The position numbers and the translations under genes are program-made. Below the pieces are notes generated by a model. It made no database searches, had not been told where the DNA came from, and saw nothing but the letters and a program-made list of their open reading frames with translations. From an uncultured Clostridia bacterium (GTDB lineage: Bacteria > Bacillota > Clostridia > Christensenellales > Pumilibacteraceae): a stretch of DNA of 61,261 nt. Numbering within the stretch: the stretch's first letter is position 1; every line of letters begins with the position of its first letter. This document shows positions 33,864 to 42,235 of the stretch, one piece after another. The stretch spans positions 1 through 61,261 of the forward strand of contig CAKQDN010000005.1 of assembly GCA_934229275.1 (NCBI GenBank), read 5' to 3'.

Positions 33864-34196
33864 CTATCTGTTTTTCCCGACTTTTTTTTCGTGGCTGAAG
33901 TTATTTTCGAGATATTTGACCATCTTGCCGAGAATTTCGTCGTTCGCTATTCCGACCACTTGCTCTATCCCGAACGTTCTCGGTTTGTTGCCGCTGCCCG
34001 ACATCGCGCTTTTAATGAGGTTTGCCACCGCCGGATCGGCTACTTTATCGAAAAGATTGTCGGGAGAGGTGCTTTTCTCGTCCGACGTCGAAGGTTTTTC
34101 TTTGTTCGAAGTATTCATCGCGTTGATTAACGGTATGATTTTTTCGTTGTTTTTGTTGCCTGCGAGAAGAAGGGGCAGAAGCGCTTTAAAATCCAT
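33864..34196 (-). CDS. Small cytoplasmic protein of unknown function
   Basis: 110 residues from ATG 34196, which has a perfect CGGAGGTAATA site; the longer frame to 34451 lacks one and overlaps the divergent gene. It starts with a short hydrophobic helix ('MDFKALLPLLLAGN'), then a Ser/Thr/Asp-rich loop and a C-terminal helical part ending in basic residues. Similar short proteins are found near sporulation genes in Clostridia, but I do not recognise a family. It is divergent from 34272, with 75 bases between starts. Confidence 0.55.
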   Translation of the reverse strand: MDFKALLPLLLAGNKNNEKIIPLINAMNTSNKEKPSTSDEKSTSPDNLFDKVADPAVANLIKSAMSGSGNKPRTFGIEQVVGIANDEILGKMVKYLENNFSHEKKVGKNR

Positions 34197-34271
34197 TATT
34201 ACCTCCGAGAAAAAGGTGTACGCTTTATTATATGCCTGCATATAAATAAAAGTACGCAAGGAGGCGGTTAA

Positions 34272-34541
34272 ATGAGAAGATTGAAGGGGTATTCCGCTCA
34301 AAACACGACGGATTCGGGAAATAAAAGCGCTGCAGCCGAGCAACTGGCTCGCGCAAGAGAGAAATACGGCAATCTCGACGAGCAGGGGCTTATGAAAGAG
34401 TTGTCGCGGCAGATAGCCGAGCAAAAAGAAAACGGCTCGTTCGATGCTCAAAAAACGGCTGCGATCGTGCGCGCCGCGTCGCCGTATCTTAGCGATGACC
34501 AGAAAAACTTTTTATTCGAATTATGCGAAATAACGGAATAG
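34272..34541 (+). CDS. Small hydrophilic protein of unknown function, upstream of the subtilisin
   Basis: 89 residues: basic N-terminus, then helices with 'LARAREKYGNLDEQGLMKEL' and 'AASPYLSDDQKNFLFELCEI'. AAGGAGGCGG precedes the ATG. It overlaps the start of the S8 protease gene by 19 bases, so they are translated together. It may be a partner or inhibitor of the protease; that is inference from position only. Confidence 0.6.
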   Translation: MRRLKGYSAQNTTDSGNKSAAAEQLARAREKYGNLDEQGLMKELSRQIAEQKENGSFDAQKTAAIVRAASPYLSDDQKNFLFELCEITE

Positions 34542-35635
34542 TGGACGACCGACCGCTTACTGCCGACGGAAACGGCGAAACCGAGTGTGTTATTTTTGCC
34601 GAAAATTATGCGCTTGCTCGGCGCGCTCTCGGAAAATACCGCGCAAAAGTCATCAAAAGTTACCCGTTTATAAAGGCGTACGGCGCGCTCGTAAACGTGT
34701 ATTCGATAGAAGACTTGAAGTCTTTGCCGTGCATTAAATCGGTTTGTCGCGCGGAAAGAGTGTCCGTAGAAGCGCTTTCGAAACCGAATATCGCAAGGCT
34801 TCCCGATTTTTTCGGAAAAAAGCCGATTCGGAGAAGCAGAAGCCGTAGCGCGGTCGAGTCGGCAAGAATAGCGTTTATCGACACGGGATTTTGTCCGCCG
34901 CTCGATTTTTATCTGCCGCAAAGAAGAATAGCCGTGTTTGTCGATTTCGTCTCGGGCGAAACCGTTCCTTACGACGATAACGGACACGGAACGGCGGTCG
35001 GATGCCTGCTTGCCGGCGACGGCAGATTCAGTCCGGGCGTTAAAACCGGTAGCGCGGCGGGAGCGCAGGTGGTTGCATTGAAAGCTATCGAAGGCAGCGG
35101 AAGCGGAAGCGTGCTGTGTATTCTCGAAGCCATGCAGTGGTTGTTCGACAATCACCGCAAATACAACGTTAAAACGCTTTGCATGTCGCTCGGCGGCGGT
35201 GTAACGCAGGATAAAGATCCGCTTTGCGAGGCTTCGAAAGCGCTGTGGAACGAGGGAATAACGGTAGTCGCGAGTGCCGGTAATTCCGGTGAAAAAGGGG
35301 TAACGTCGCCCGGTTCGTGCAGGGAAATAATAACCGTCGGCAGCGTGGAAAAGATCGAAAGCGGCATAGTTCGCGCGCCTTACAGTTCGTTCGACGAGGA
35401 CGGTTATAAGCCTGAAATTTGTGCGTTCGGGACGGGAGTGGAGTGCGTTTCGCCGTCGGGAGAAAAGGTCTTGCTCAGCGGAACCAGTCTGGCGGCTCCC
35501 GTAATTGCCGGGATATGCCATAAAATAAGACTGGATAACCCGTTCATGACTGCCGATCAGGTCAAAAAATCACTTCTTTTAAAAGCCGAATTCATCGGAG
35601 AAAAAGGAACGGGTTATGGATATATCGACGCTTAA
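34523..35635 (+). CDS. Subtilisin-like serine protease (S8), cytoplasmic, with I9-like prodomain
   Basis: 370 residues. Catalytic triad visible: Asp in 'RIAFIDTGFCPP', His in 'DDNGHGTAVGCLLAG', Ser in 'LLSGTSLAAPVIAG', with oxyanion Asn in 'VVASAGNSGEKG'. Residues ~15-85 look like an I9-type inhibitory prodomain. No signal peptide is present, so it acts in the cytoplasm, forespore or mother cell. Cytoplasmic S8 proteases in Clostridia include the Csp germination proteases and intracellular subtilisins; a sporulation role is possible but unproven. Copy 4 of the repeated terminator follows. Confidence 0.87.
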   Translation: MRNNGIVDDRPLTADGNGETECVIFAENYALARRALGKYRAKVIKSYPFIKAYGALVNVYSIEDLKSLPCIKSVCRAERVSVEALSKPNIARLPDFFGKKPIRRSRSRSAVESARIAFIDTGFCPPLDFYLPQRRIAVFVDFVSGETVPYDDNGHGTAVGCLLAGDGRFSPGVKTGSAAGAQVVALKAIEGSGSGSVLCILEAMQWLFDNHRKYNVKTLCMSLGGGVTQDKDPLCEASKALWNEGITVVASAGNSGEKGVTSPGSCREIITVGSVEKIESGIVRAPYSSFDEDGYKPEICAFGTGVECVSPSGEKVLLSGTSLAAPVIAGICHKIRLDNPFMTADQVKKSLLLKAEFIGEKGTGYGYIDA

Positions 35636-35666
35636 TGCCCGTTTTTCGGCAGAAATCGACAAATTC

Positions 35667-35699
35667 AAGTACTATGTGTGACATAGTACTTTGTTTTTT
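35667..35699 (+). terminator. Repeated hairpin element, copy 4 (terminator)
   Basis: AAGTACTATG (35667-35676), T-GTG-A, CATAGTACTT (35682-35691), then TTGTTTTTTT. It lies 31 bases after the protease stop. Confidence 0.85.
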
Positions 35700-35795
35700 T
35701 ACCGCAAAAACAAGATCAAACCGCACGAAAATCCATCAAACTTCGTTCGTTTTACAAAAAACGCGTTTTCCTACTAACAGGTTGTATTTTCCCAC

Positions 35796-35897
35796 TTGAA
35801 AAAGCCGCTCGCCCGACGTATAATATACTCGTTAAGAGCGGCAATAAAGCCGCCGAGTCACAATTATCTTGACACGAGACGAGTGTTGTGATATAAT
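35796..35897 (+). promoter_or_regulatory. Tandem promoters of the rhamnose operon with a central palindrome
   Basis: P1: TTGAAA (35796-35801), 17 bases, TATAAT (35819-35824). P2: TTGACA (35869-35874), 17 bases, TATAAT (35892-35897). Between them GCGGC-AATAAA-GCCGC (35838-35853) is a perfect inverted repeat placed to be an operator or an mRNA hairpin. P2 leads directly to the GGAGG site of rhaB. Confidence 0.75.
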
Positions 35898-35916
35898 TTT
35901 AACGGAGGTTTTCAAA

Positions 35917-37359
35917 GTGAAAGTACTCGCGTTCGACTTCGGCTTTTCGAGCGGCAGAGCCATCGTGTTTTCGTTCGACGGCGAACGGCTTGATGGCGAA
36001 GAAATAAACAGGTTCCGCAATCTGCCTAAAACGATCGACGGCGTTCAGTGCTGGGACACCGATTATCTTTTCGGAAAGATCGACGAGAGCGTAAAAATCG
36101 CGCTCGGTATGGGAATAGAGGCGATAGGAATAGACACCTGGGGCGTGGACGCCGCAATAGTTAATAAAGATAAAATCGCCGTTCCCCCGATAAACTATCG
36201 CGACCCCTGCATATCGGGAGCCGCAGACCTAACCGAAAAATACATGCCTTTTCGCGAACTGTATTCCATATCCGGAATTCAGCGACAGGATTTCAACACC
36301 GTAAACCGATTCCGCGTTTTCGATAAAGTTTTCCCCGGCTGGCGCGATATAAAAGGAAAAATGCTGCTCATGCCCGATCTGTTTGCGTGGCATCTTACGG
36401 GCTGCGAACGCGCGGAACTTACCGACTGCTCGACGACTTCGATGCTCTCGGCATCAGACCGCGATTTCGACGAGAGAATACTCGCCGCGTCGTCGATAAG
36501 CCGAGATATGTTGCCGCCGATGATTGCGCCCGGAGAAACGTACGGCTTTTTGAAACCTTGTTTCGCCGATAAAAAAATACCCGTAGTCGCCGTCTGCACG
36601 CACGATACGGCAAGCGCGGTCGCCGCAGTCCCTGCGAAAGAAAAGAACTTCGCGTATATTTCGAGCGGAACGTGGTCGCTTCTCGGAACGGAAACTTCCG
36701 CGCCGCAAACGAGCGAACTCGCCATGCGCTACAATTTCACGAACGAAATCGGCTACGGCGGAAAAATCAGACTGCTCAAAAACATAATGGGATTGTTCCT
36801 GTTGCAGGAAACTCGCCGCGAACTCAACGACAGAGGCGAAAATATCGATTTTCCCGACATTTCGGCTCGCGCGAGAGCGGTCGATACAGATAAAATAATA
36901 AATCCCGACGACCCGACTTTTCTGCCTCGCGGTCCGATAATAAAAAGAGTGGACGATTACCTCGCCAAAACGGGACAGTCCCCTGCCGAAAGCGACGACG
37001 AACGTCTTGCGATAATATATCTCAGCCTTGCGCTCGCGTATAAGAGAAACCTCGAACGGCTCGAAGAACTCACTAAAGTTAAATACGCCGCTCTGCACGT
37101 CGTGGGCGGAGGAACGCAGGACTCGCTTCTCAATCAGATGACGGCAAACGCCGTGGGAATTCCTGTGATAACCGGTCCCGTGGAAGCGACCGCAATCGGA
37201 AACGCCGCCGTGCAACTTATCTCGCTCGGAGCCATAGACGGCATAGAAAAGGCTCGTGAAATCGTGGCGAAAAGCAGTAAACTGAGTGAATATCTGCCCG
37301 AAAATCAAGCAGAAATGCAAAGAAAATATCAAAAATTCATTAGTATAACGGAGAAATAA
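35917..37359 (+). CDS. rhaB: Rhamnulokinase
   Basis: 480 residues, normal length. FGGY sugar kinase: 'VLAFDFGFSSGRAIVF' (phosphate 1 loop), 'IGIDTWGVDAAIVNK', 'PDLFAWHLTG', 'VAVCTHDTASAVAAVPA', 'AYISSGTWSLLG' and 'ALHVVGGGTQDSLLNQMTAN'. It phosphorylates L-rhamnulose. GTG 35917 follows GGAGG; the longer frame would start inside the -35 box. It is 2 bases from rhaA. The rhaA/rhaD neighbours confirm rhamnulokinase over other FGGY kinases. Confidence 0.96.
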   Translation: MKVLAFDFGFSSGRAIVFSFDGERLDGEEINRFRNLPKTIDGVQCWDTDYLFGKIDESVKIALGMGIEAIGIDTWGVDAAIVNKDKIAVPPINYRDPCISGAADLTEKYMPFRELYSISGIQRQDFNTVNRFRVFDKVFPGWRDIKGKMLLMPDLFAWHLTGCERAELTDCSTTSMLSASDRDFDERILAASSISRDMLPPMIAPGETYGFLKPCFADKKIPVVAVCTHDTASAVAAVPAKEKNFAYISSGTWSLLGTETSAPQTSELAMRYNFTNEIGYGGKIRLLKNIMGLFLLQETRRELNDRGENIDFPDISARARAVDTDKIINPDDPTFLPRGPIIKRVDDYLAKTGQSPAESDDERLAIIYLSLALAYKRNLERLEELTKVKYAALHVVGGGTQDSLLNQMTANAVGIPVITGPVEATAIGNAAVQLISLGAIDGIEKAREIVAKSSKLSEYLPENQAEMQRKYQKFISITEK

Positions 37360-37361
37360 AG

Positions 37362-38609
37362 ATGGAAATCAACGATTTGTACAAATACGCAGCCGAACGT
37401 TACGGCGCATACGGCGTGGACACGGAAAAAGCAATCAAAACGCTTGCGTCCGTTCCGATCTCTCTGCAATGCTGGCAAGGCGACGACGTGCACGGATTCG
37501 AAACGCGCTCGGGCGGCACCGGCGGCGGAATACAGGCAACCGGTTCCTATCCCGGCAGAGCAAGAAACTTCAAAGAACTCACCGAGGGCATCGACCTTGC
37601 GCTTAAACTCATCCCCGGAGTCAAAAGACTGAGCCTGCACGCAAGTTATATTTCCGACGACACCGGTTGCGACCGCGACGCCATAACTATCGACAATTTT
37701 TCGTCCTGGATAGACTACGCTCGTCAGCGTAACATCAAACTCGACTTCAACGCAACGCTGTTCGGTCACGAAAACGCCGCCGACGGCTTAACTCTTTCGC
37801 ATCCCGACCGCGAAATCCGCGCGTTCTGGATCCGCCACGTTAAAGCGTGCCGAAAAATAGCGGCGGAAATAGGCAAACTGCAGCAGTCACCCTGCCTTAT
37901 GAACCTGTGGATTCCCGACGGCTTGAAAGAAACTCCTGCCGACCGTTTGGGACCGAGAAAGCGCCTTAAAGAGGCTCTCGACGATATTTACAGCATCAAG
38001 TATTCGCCCGAATGTCTCGTGGACAGCGTGGAAAGTAAAGTATTCGGCATAGGCGTCGAAAGTTACACCGTCGGAAGCGCGGAATTCTATAACGACTACG
38101 CCGTCAAAAACGGACTGTGCTGCCTGCTCGACAACGGACATTTCCATCCCACCGAAAACGTAGCCGACAAAATTTCGTCCGCGCTGCTGTTCTCGGATAA
38201 AGTGGCTCTGCACGTCACTCGACCCGTGCGCTGGGACAGCGACCACGTCGTAACGTTCAACGACGACGTCCGCGAAATCTGCAAAGAAATAGTCGCTTGC
38301 CACGCGCTCGACCGCACGCTTATCGGACTGGACTACTTCGACGCCAGCATAAATAGAATAGCGGCGTGGGTAATCGGAGCGAGAGCGGTACACAAAGCGC
38401 TTCTGTACGCGCTTTTAACTCCGCACGAAACGCTCAAAAAGATGCAGGACGAGCGTGACTTTACGCATATGCTCGCTCTTAACGAAAAATTGAAAGATCT
38501 GCCTTTCGGCACCGTGTGGGAACAGTACCTCGTGTACACCGATACGCCCGTAGAGTGGCAGAAATACGTCGATAAATACGAAAAAGAAGTTCTTCTGGAG
38601 AGAGGTTAA
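37362..38609 (+). CDS. rhaA: L-rhamnose isomerase
   Basis: 415 residues, normal length. It converts L-rhamnose to L-rhamnulose in the cytoplasm using divalent metal. Conserved parts: 'PISLQCWQGDDVHGFET', 'TGSYPGRARN', 'LSLHASY', 'LDFNATLFGHENAADGLTLSHP', 'DNGHFHPTENVADKI' and 'LHVTRPVRWDSDHVV'. GGAG precedes the ATG. Lies between rhaB and rhaD, each 1-2 bases apart. Confidence 0.97.
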   Translation: MEINDLYKYAAERYGAYGVDTEKAIKTLASVPISLQCWQGDDVHGFETRSGGTGGGIQATGSYPGRARNFKELTEGIDLALKLIPGVKRLSLHASYISDDTGCDRDAITIDNFSSWIDYARQRNIKLDFNATLFGHENAADGLTLSHPDREIRAFWIRHVKACRKIAAEIGKLQQSPCLMNLWIPDGLKETPADRLGPRKRLKEALDDIYSIKYSPECLVDSVESKVFGIGVESYTVGSAEFYNDYAVKNGLCCLLDNGHFHPTENVADKISSALLFSDKVALHVTRPVRWDSDHVVTFNDDVREICKEIVACHALDRTLIGLDYFDASINRIAAWVIGARAVHKALLYALLTPHETLKKMQDERDFTHMLALNEKLKDLPFGTVWEQYLVYTDTPVEWQKYVDKYEKEVLLERG

Positions 38610-38610
38610 T

Positions 38611-39459
38611 ATGGAATTTAAAAACGTAATCAAAGGCATAACCGGCAAAATAGCCGCAAACGCCGATTTTATTCAGGAATTTTGCAAAACCGCGTCCAAT
38701 CTGTACAGACTCGGCTGGGACGAACGCAACGGCGGCAACATGAGCATGCTTCTGGACGAAACCGAAGTCAAAAAGTATATCGACACTGACGACTGCATCC
38801 GCGAACTCGATATTCCGTTCGCCGCTCCCGAACTTGCGGGCAAAATCTTCCTCGTTACCGGAACGGGCAAATACTTCAAAAACGTTGAAGCCGATCCCGA
38901 AAACAATCTCGGCATTTTCAAAATATCCGAAGACGGAAAACGCGCGCTCCTGTTGTGGGGTTATAAAGACGGCGGAAGATTCACGAGCGAACTTCCGGCG
39001 CATCTCATGAGCCATATCGCACGCCTTAAAGTCGATCCCGAACAGCGCGTTATCATTCATACGCACCCGACCAACATAATAGCGATGACTTTCGTTCACG
39101 ACCTTACCGACAAAGCGTTTTCGCATACGCTGTGGCAGATGTGTACCGAATGTCTCGTGGTGTTCCCCGAGGGCGTCGGAGTGCTGCCCTGGATGCTTTG
39201 CGGCAACAACGCAATAGGCGAAGCGACCGCGAAAAAAATGAACGACTATCGCCTTGTCGTGTGGGCGCAGCACGGAATTTACGGCGCCGGAAAAACGCTC
39301 GACGAAACTTTCGGACTTATCGAAACGGCGGAAAAAGCCGCGCAGATTTACATGCTCGTCTGCGACAAAAAGATTAAAAACACGATAACCGACGATAACC
39401 TCCGCGAACTCGCAAAAGGTTTCAACCTCACTTTCCGCGAGGATTTTCTCGGAAAATAA
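38611..39459 (+). CDS. rhaD: Rhamnulose-1-phosphate aldolase
   Basis: 282 residues, normal length. Class II zinc aldolase that splits rhamnulose-1-phosphate into DHAP and lactaldehyde. 'RNGGNMSMLL', 'LVTGTGKYFKNV', 'IIHTHPTNIIAMTF' (zinc His residues) and 'VVWAQHGIYGAG' (third zinc His) are visible. Last gene of the operon, followed by a strong terminator. No transporter, AraC-type regulator or lactaldehyde reductase is in the operon, so these must be elsewhere. Confidence 0.96.
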   Translation: MEFKNVIKGITGKIAANADFIQEFCKTASNLYRLGWDERNGGNMSMLLDETEVKKYIDTDDCIRELDIPFAAPELAGKIFLVTGTGKYFKNVEADPENNLGIFKISEDGKRALLLWGYKDGGRFTSELPAHLMSHIARLKVDPEQRVIIHTHPTNIIAMTFVHDLTDKAFSHTLWQMCTECLVVFPEGVGVLPWMLCGNNAIGEATAKKMNDYRLVVWAQHGIYGAGKTLDETFGLIETAEKAAQIYMLVCDKKIKNTITDDNLRELAKGFNLTFREDFLGK

Positions 39460-39514
39460 GCGATGGGGCACGGCGCAAACCGCCGCCATGGTAATCGCAA
39501 CGCAAATAAAGAAG

Positions 39515-39556
39515 TCTGCCGTCAGTAGCCGTAAAAGCGCGTCGGCAGATTTTTTA
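39515..39556 (+). terminator. Terminator of the rha operon
   Basis: TCTGCCG (39515-39521) pairs with CGGCAGA (39543-39549), followed by TTTTTTATT. Confidence 0.85.
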
Positions 39557-39759
39557 TTGCAAGAAATATTGCATATCATTAAATTATTTTGCCGATTCAT
39601 TAAAATAATTTATGTGCGCACGGTTGCATTTACCTCTGGAATCGGGGCAAAAATGCCGAAAAACTCAAATTTTTGCCGATATTTTGGCAAAAATGATAAT
39701 ATTATGTGACAATAATTTTCACAATTACTTTTTGTTATGACCGCGAAATAAAATATTAT

Positions 39760-39790
39760 TTGACATTATATTTATTTGTGCTAATATAAT
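39760..39790 (+). promoter_or_regulatory. Promoter of the antiporter gene
   Basis: TTGACA (39760-39765) with TATAAT at 39785-39790 (19-base spacer) or TAATAT at 39782-39787 (16-base spacer). Confidence 0.55.
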
Positions 39791-39859
39791 AAACGTAAGA
39801 CGCCATGGCGCGATGCCGCCGCGGCGTTATTCGAAAAATAAACGACGAAGGTGAGGCAA

Positions 39860-41320
39860 TTGTTCGAATTTATCGAAAGAATTCAACAGAATTTATCTCC
39901 CGTGGCGATGATAATAATATCGCTTGCGCTTATGCTGTTCGGCGGTTTTCTGATGACGCGAGTCACGAAACTTTTAAAACTGCCCAACGTTACGGCGTAC
40001 ATACTTACGGGTATACTTTTAGGACCGTTTTGTTTCCGTCTGGTCCCGAAAAACATAATCGACGGAATGGACTTTATATCCGATATCGCGCTCGCGTTCA
40101 TAGCGTTCAACACGGGCGAATTTTTCCGCGTGTCCGACCTTAAAAAGAACGGCGTGAAAGTGCTTGTCATCACGGTTTTCGAGTCTTTGCTGGCATCGGT
40201 ACTCGTGTTTGTGCTTTGCTATTGGATTTTAGGACTCGATATGGCGTTTTCGATAGTGCTTGCCGCACTTGCCGCCGCAACGGCGCCTGCGTCCACCGTC
40301 ATGACCATTCGTCAGACCGGAGCGAAAGGCGATTTCGTCAACACTCTTTTGCAGGTAGTCGCACTTGACGACCTCGTCGGTCTTATCGCGTACAGCATTG
40401 CGATAGCCGTTGCGACTGCGACCCAAACCGGAGCCGGCGTGGGAGCGTGGGGAATAATAAAGCCGCTGCTATTAAACGTTGCAGTTCTGACTCTCGGCGG
40501 AGTATTCGGACTAATGATGAAGTGGCTGATGCCCAAAAAGCGTTCCACCGACAACCGCCTGATAATAAGCGTCGCGCTGCTGCTGGCGTTCTGCGGAATA
40601 TGTGCCGTAATGGACATTTCGCCGCTGCTCGGTTGCATGTCCATGGGCATGGTGTACATAAACGTCACCGGCGACGACAAACTGTTCAAGCAACTCAACT
40701 ATTTCAATCCGCCCATACTCTTGTTGTTTTTCGTCCGAAGCGGACTTAATTTCGACCTCGGCGCGCTGTTCAGCACGTCGTCGCTCGGCACAATACCGCT
40801 CATCGTCGTGGGCGTCGGCTATTTTTTCGTCCGTATTATCGGCAAGTATTTCGGAGCGTTTTTCGGCTGCATGATCGCCAAAAAACCTAAGGAAGTGCGC
40901 AACTACCTCGGTCTTGCGCTCATTCCGCAGGCAGGAGTGGCGATAGGTCTTGCCGCGCTCGGAGCGAGAACGATAGGCGGAGAAACGGGAAACGCGCTCA
41001 ACACGATAATACTCGCGTCCAGCGTATTGTACGAACTAATCGGTCCGGCTTGCGCGAAACTGTCGCTGTACCTGTCCAAATCGTACAGTAACAAACTCGA
41101 ACAAATCGTGCCTGCCGAAGAACTCCATGCGGACGGAAGCCCGAAAACCGCGTGCGACCTGCTCATAGAGCGAATAAACAAAATTCAGCAGGAAATACAC
41201 GCCGAGTCGCAAAAACTGCCCGAGGACGAACAGGCGTTCCTCGACGCCGCCGAAGAGCAGTACGAGCAGATTCCGCCCGCGCCGCCAAAACCGCACGGTA
41301 GAATGCAGGGCAAATTTTAG
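39860..41320 (+). CDS. CPA2-family sodium or potassium/proton antiporter
   Basis: 486 residues, about 12-13 membrane helices. 'KLPNVTAYILTGILLGPF', 'ALAFIAFNTGEFF', 'ALAAATAPASTVMTIRQ', 'LLQVVALDDLVGLIAYS' (with an Asp pair typical of electrogenic CPA2/NapA-type transporters) and 'GLALIPQAGVAIGLA'. A ~75-residue cytoplasmic tail rich in Glu follows. TTG 39860 is preferred because GAAGGTGAGG lies just upstream; GTG 39851, nine bases earlier, would sit within that site. Next gene is MgtC-like, 62 bases on, hinting at an ion-homeostasis unit. Confidence 0.85.
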   Translation: MFEFIERIQQNLSPVAMIIISLALMLFGGFLMTRVTKLLKLPNVTAYILTGILLGPFCFRLVPKNIIDGMDFISDIALAFIAFNTGEFFRVSDLKKNGVKVLVITVFESLLASVLVFVLCYWILGLDMAFSIVLAALAAATAPASTVMTIRQTGAKGDFVNTLLQVVALDDLVGLIAYSIAIAVATATQTGAGVGAWGIIKPLLLNVAVLTLGGVFGLMMKWLMPKKRSTDNRLIISVALLLAFCGICAVMDISPLLGCMSMGMVYINVTGDDKLFKQLNYFNPPILLLFFVRSGLNFDLGALFSTSSLGTIPLIVVGVGYFFVRIIGKYFGAFFGCMIAKKPKEVRNYLGLALIPQAGVAIGLAALGARTIGGETGNALNTIILASSVLYELIGPACAKLSLYLSKSYSNKLEQIVPAEELHADGSPKTACDLLIERINKIQQEIHAESQKLPEDEQAFLDAAEEQYEQIPPAPPKPHGRMQGKF

Positions 41321-41382
41321 CGTTATAAAATCGTAAAAAAGTCGATAATCACAGAAAATTGCTTACTTAAAAGGAGAAAAAT

Positions 41383-42144
41383 ATGTTCAACGTATTGTTA
41401 AGCGCGTCGGATGCGGCGGCAAAAGCGGTTGCCGATCCGATTGCGGATATTCTCGGAGAATGGTCGAAAGACGTAAACGTGTGGAGCGTGCTGCTGCGCG
41501 TACTGCTGTCGGTTACGCTGTCGGCGATAATAGGATGCGAGCGTTCGAGCAAGCGTCACGCGGCAGGACTGCGTACCTTCATGCTCGTGTCGCTCACCGC
41601 AACCGTCGCGATGATGCTCGACGTGTATATGATAGAACTTACGGATAAGGGAATGTACCTCATTTCCGCGGCGTCGGTAGTGGCAATAGCCATTCTCAGC
41701 GCGAATTCCATACTGTTCAGTTCGAGAAGTCAGATTAAAGGCTTGACCACTTCCGTCGGACTGTGGTCGTGCGGACTATTGGGTCTTGCCATCGGAGCAG
41801 GACTGTACACCGTAACCGCAGTCGTGTTTGTTGCCCTTATGTGCTGCCTGTCGCTGTTTCCGTCCATCGAAAAGTACCTTAAAAATCGTTCCAATCACTT
41901 CGAAGTACATCTCGAACTTAAAAACATCAAATACTTGCAGGACTTCGTCACGACCATACGAAAACTCGGTATGCGCATCGACGATATAGAGTGCAATCAG
42001 GCTTATGTCAATTCGGGACTGAGCGTGTATTCCGTGTCCATAACGGTGGGCAGCGAAGAACTCAAAAAGTATAAAACGCACGAGGAAATAATCAAAGCGC
42101 TGTCCACGCTCGATTACGTTTACCATATAGAAGAAATGAATTAA
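41383..42144 (+). CDS. MgtC/SapB family membrane protein
   Basis: 253 residues. N-terminal membrane part with the family signature 'RVLLSVTLSAIIGCERSSKRHAAGLRTFMLVSL' region (Gly-Cys-Glu-Arg, then AAGLRT) and 'SQIKGLTTSVGLWSCGLLGLAIG', then a C-terminal ACT-like domain (about 165-253). MgtC proteins modulate ATP synthase, potassium uptake or Mg2+ adaptation in other bacteria. AAGGAG precedes the ATG. It is probably co-transcribed with the antiporter upstream. Confidence 0.88.
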   Translation: MFNVLLSASDAAAKAVADPIADILGEWSKDVNVWSVLLRVLLSVTLSAIIGCERSSKRHAAGLRTFMLVSLTATVAMMLDVYMIELTDKGMYLISAASVVAIAILSANSILFSSRSQIKGLTTSVGLWSCGLLGLAIGAGLYTVTAVVFVALMCCLSLFPSIEKYLKNRSNHFEVHLELKNIKYLQDFVTTIRKLGMRIDDIECNQAYVNSGLSVYSVSITVGSEELKKYKTHEEIIKALSTLDYVYHIEEMN

Positions 42145-42174
42145 ATCGGGCGTATGCTATTTTGGCGCGAACTA

Positions 42175-42203
42175 TTGACAGTTTGCGCTTTTTATATTAT
42201 AAT
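42175..42203 (+). promoter_or_regulatory. Promoter of the HAD/PMM-like gene
   Basis: TTGACA (42175-42180), 17-base spacer, TATAAT (42198-42203). Confidence 0.88.
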
Positions 42204-42235
42204 ATATACAATCATAACGATTAAAAGAGGAACGT

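Larger units (their letters stand above)
39460..39859 (+). other. Intergenic region with GGCAAAAAT sites ahead of the antiporter gene
   Basis: 400 bases without a gene. The rha terminator lies at 39515-39556. Three copies of GGCAAAAAT follow: direct at 39646-39654, inverted at 39669-39677 and direct at 39686-39694. The last two form a perfect 9-base inverted repeat with an 8-base spacer. An AT-rich stretch and the promoter at 39760-39790 come next. Confidence 0.55.

Noticed and set aside
35869..35916. Longer rhaB start
   Set aside because: The TTG is part of the TTGACA -35 box; GTG 35917 has GGAGG and gives the usual kinase N-terminus.
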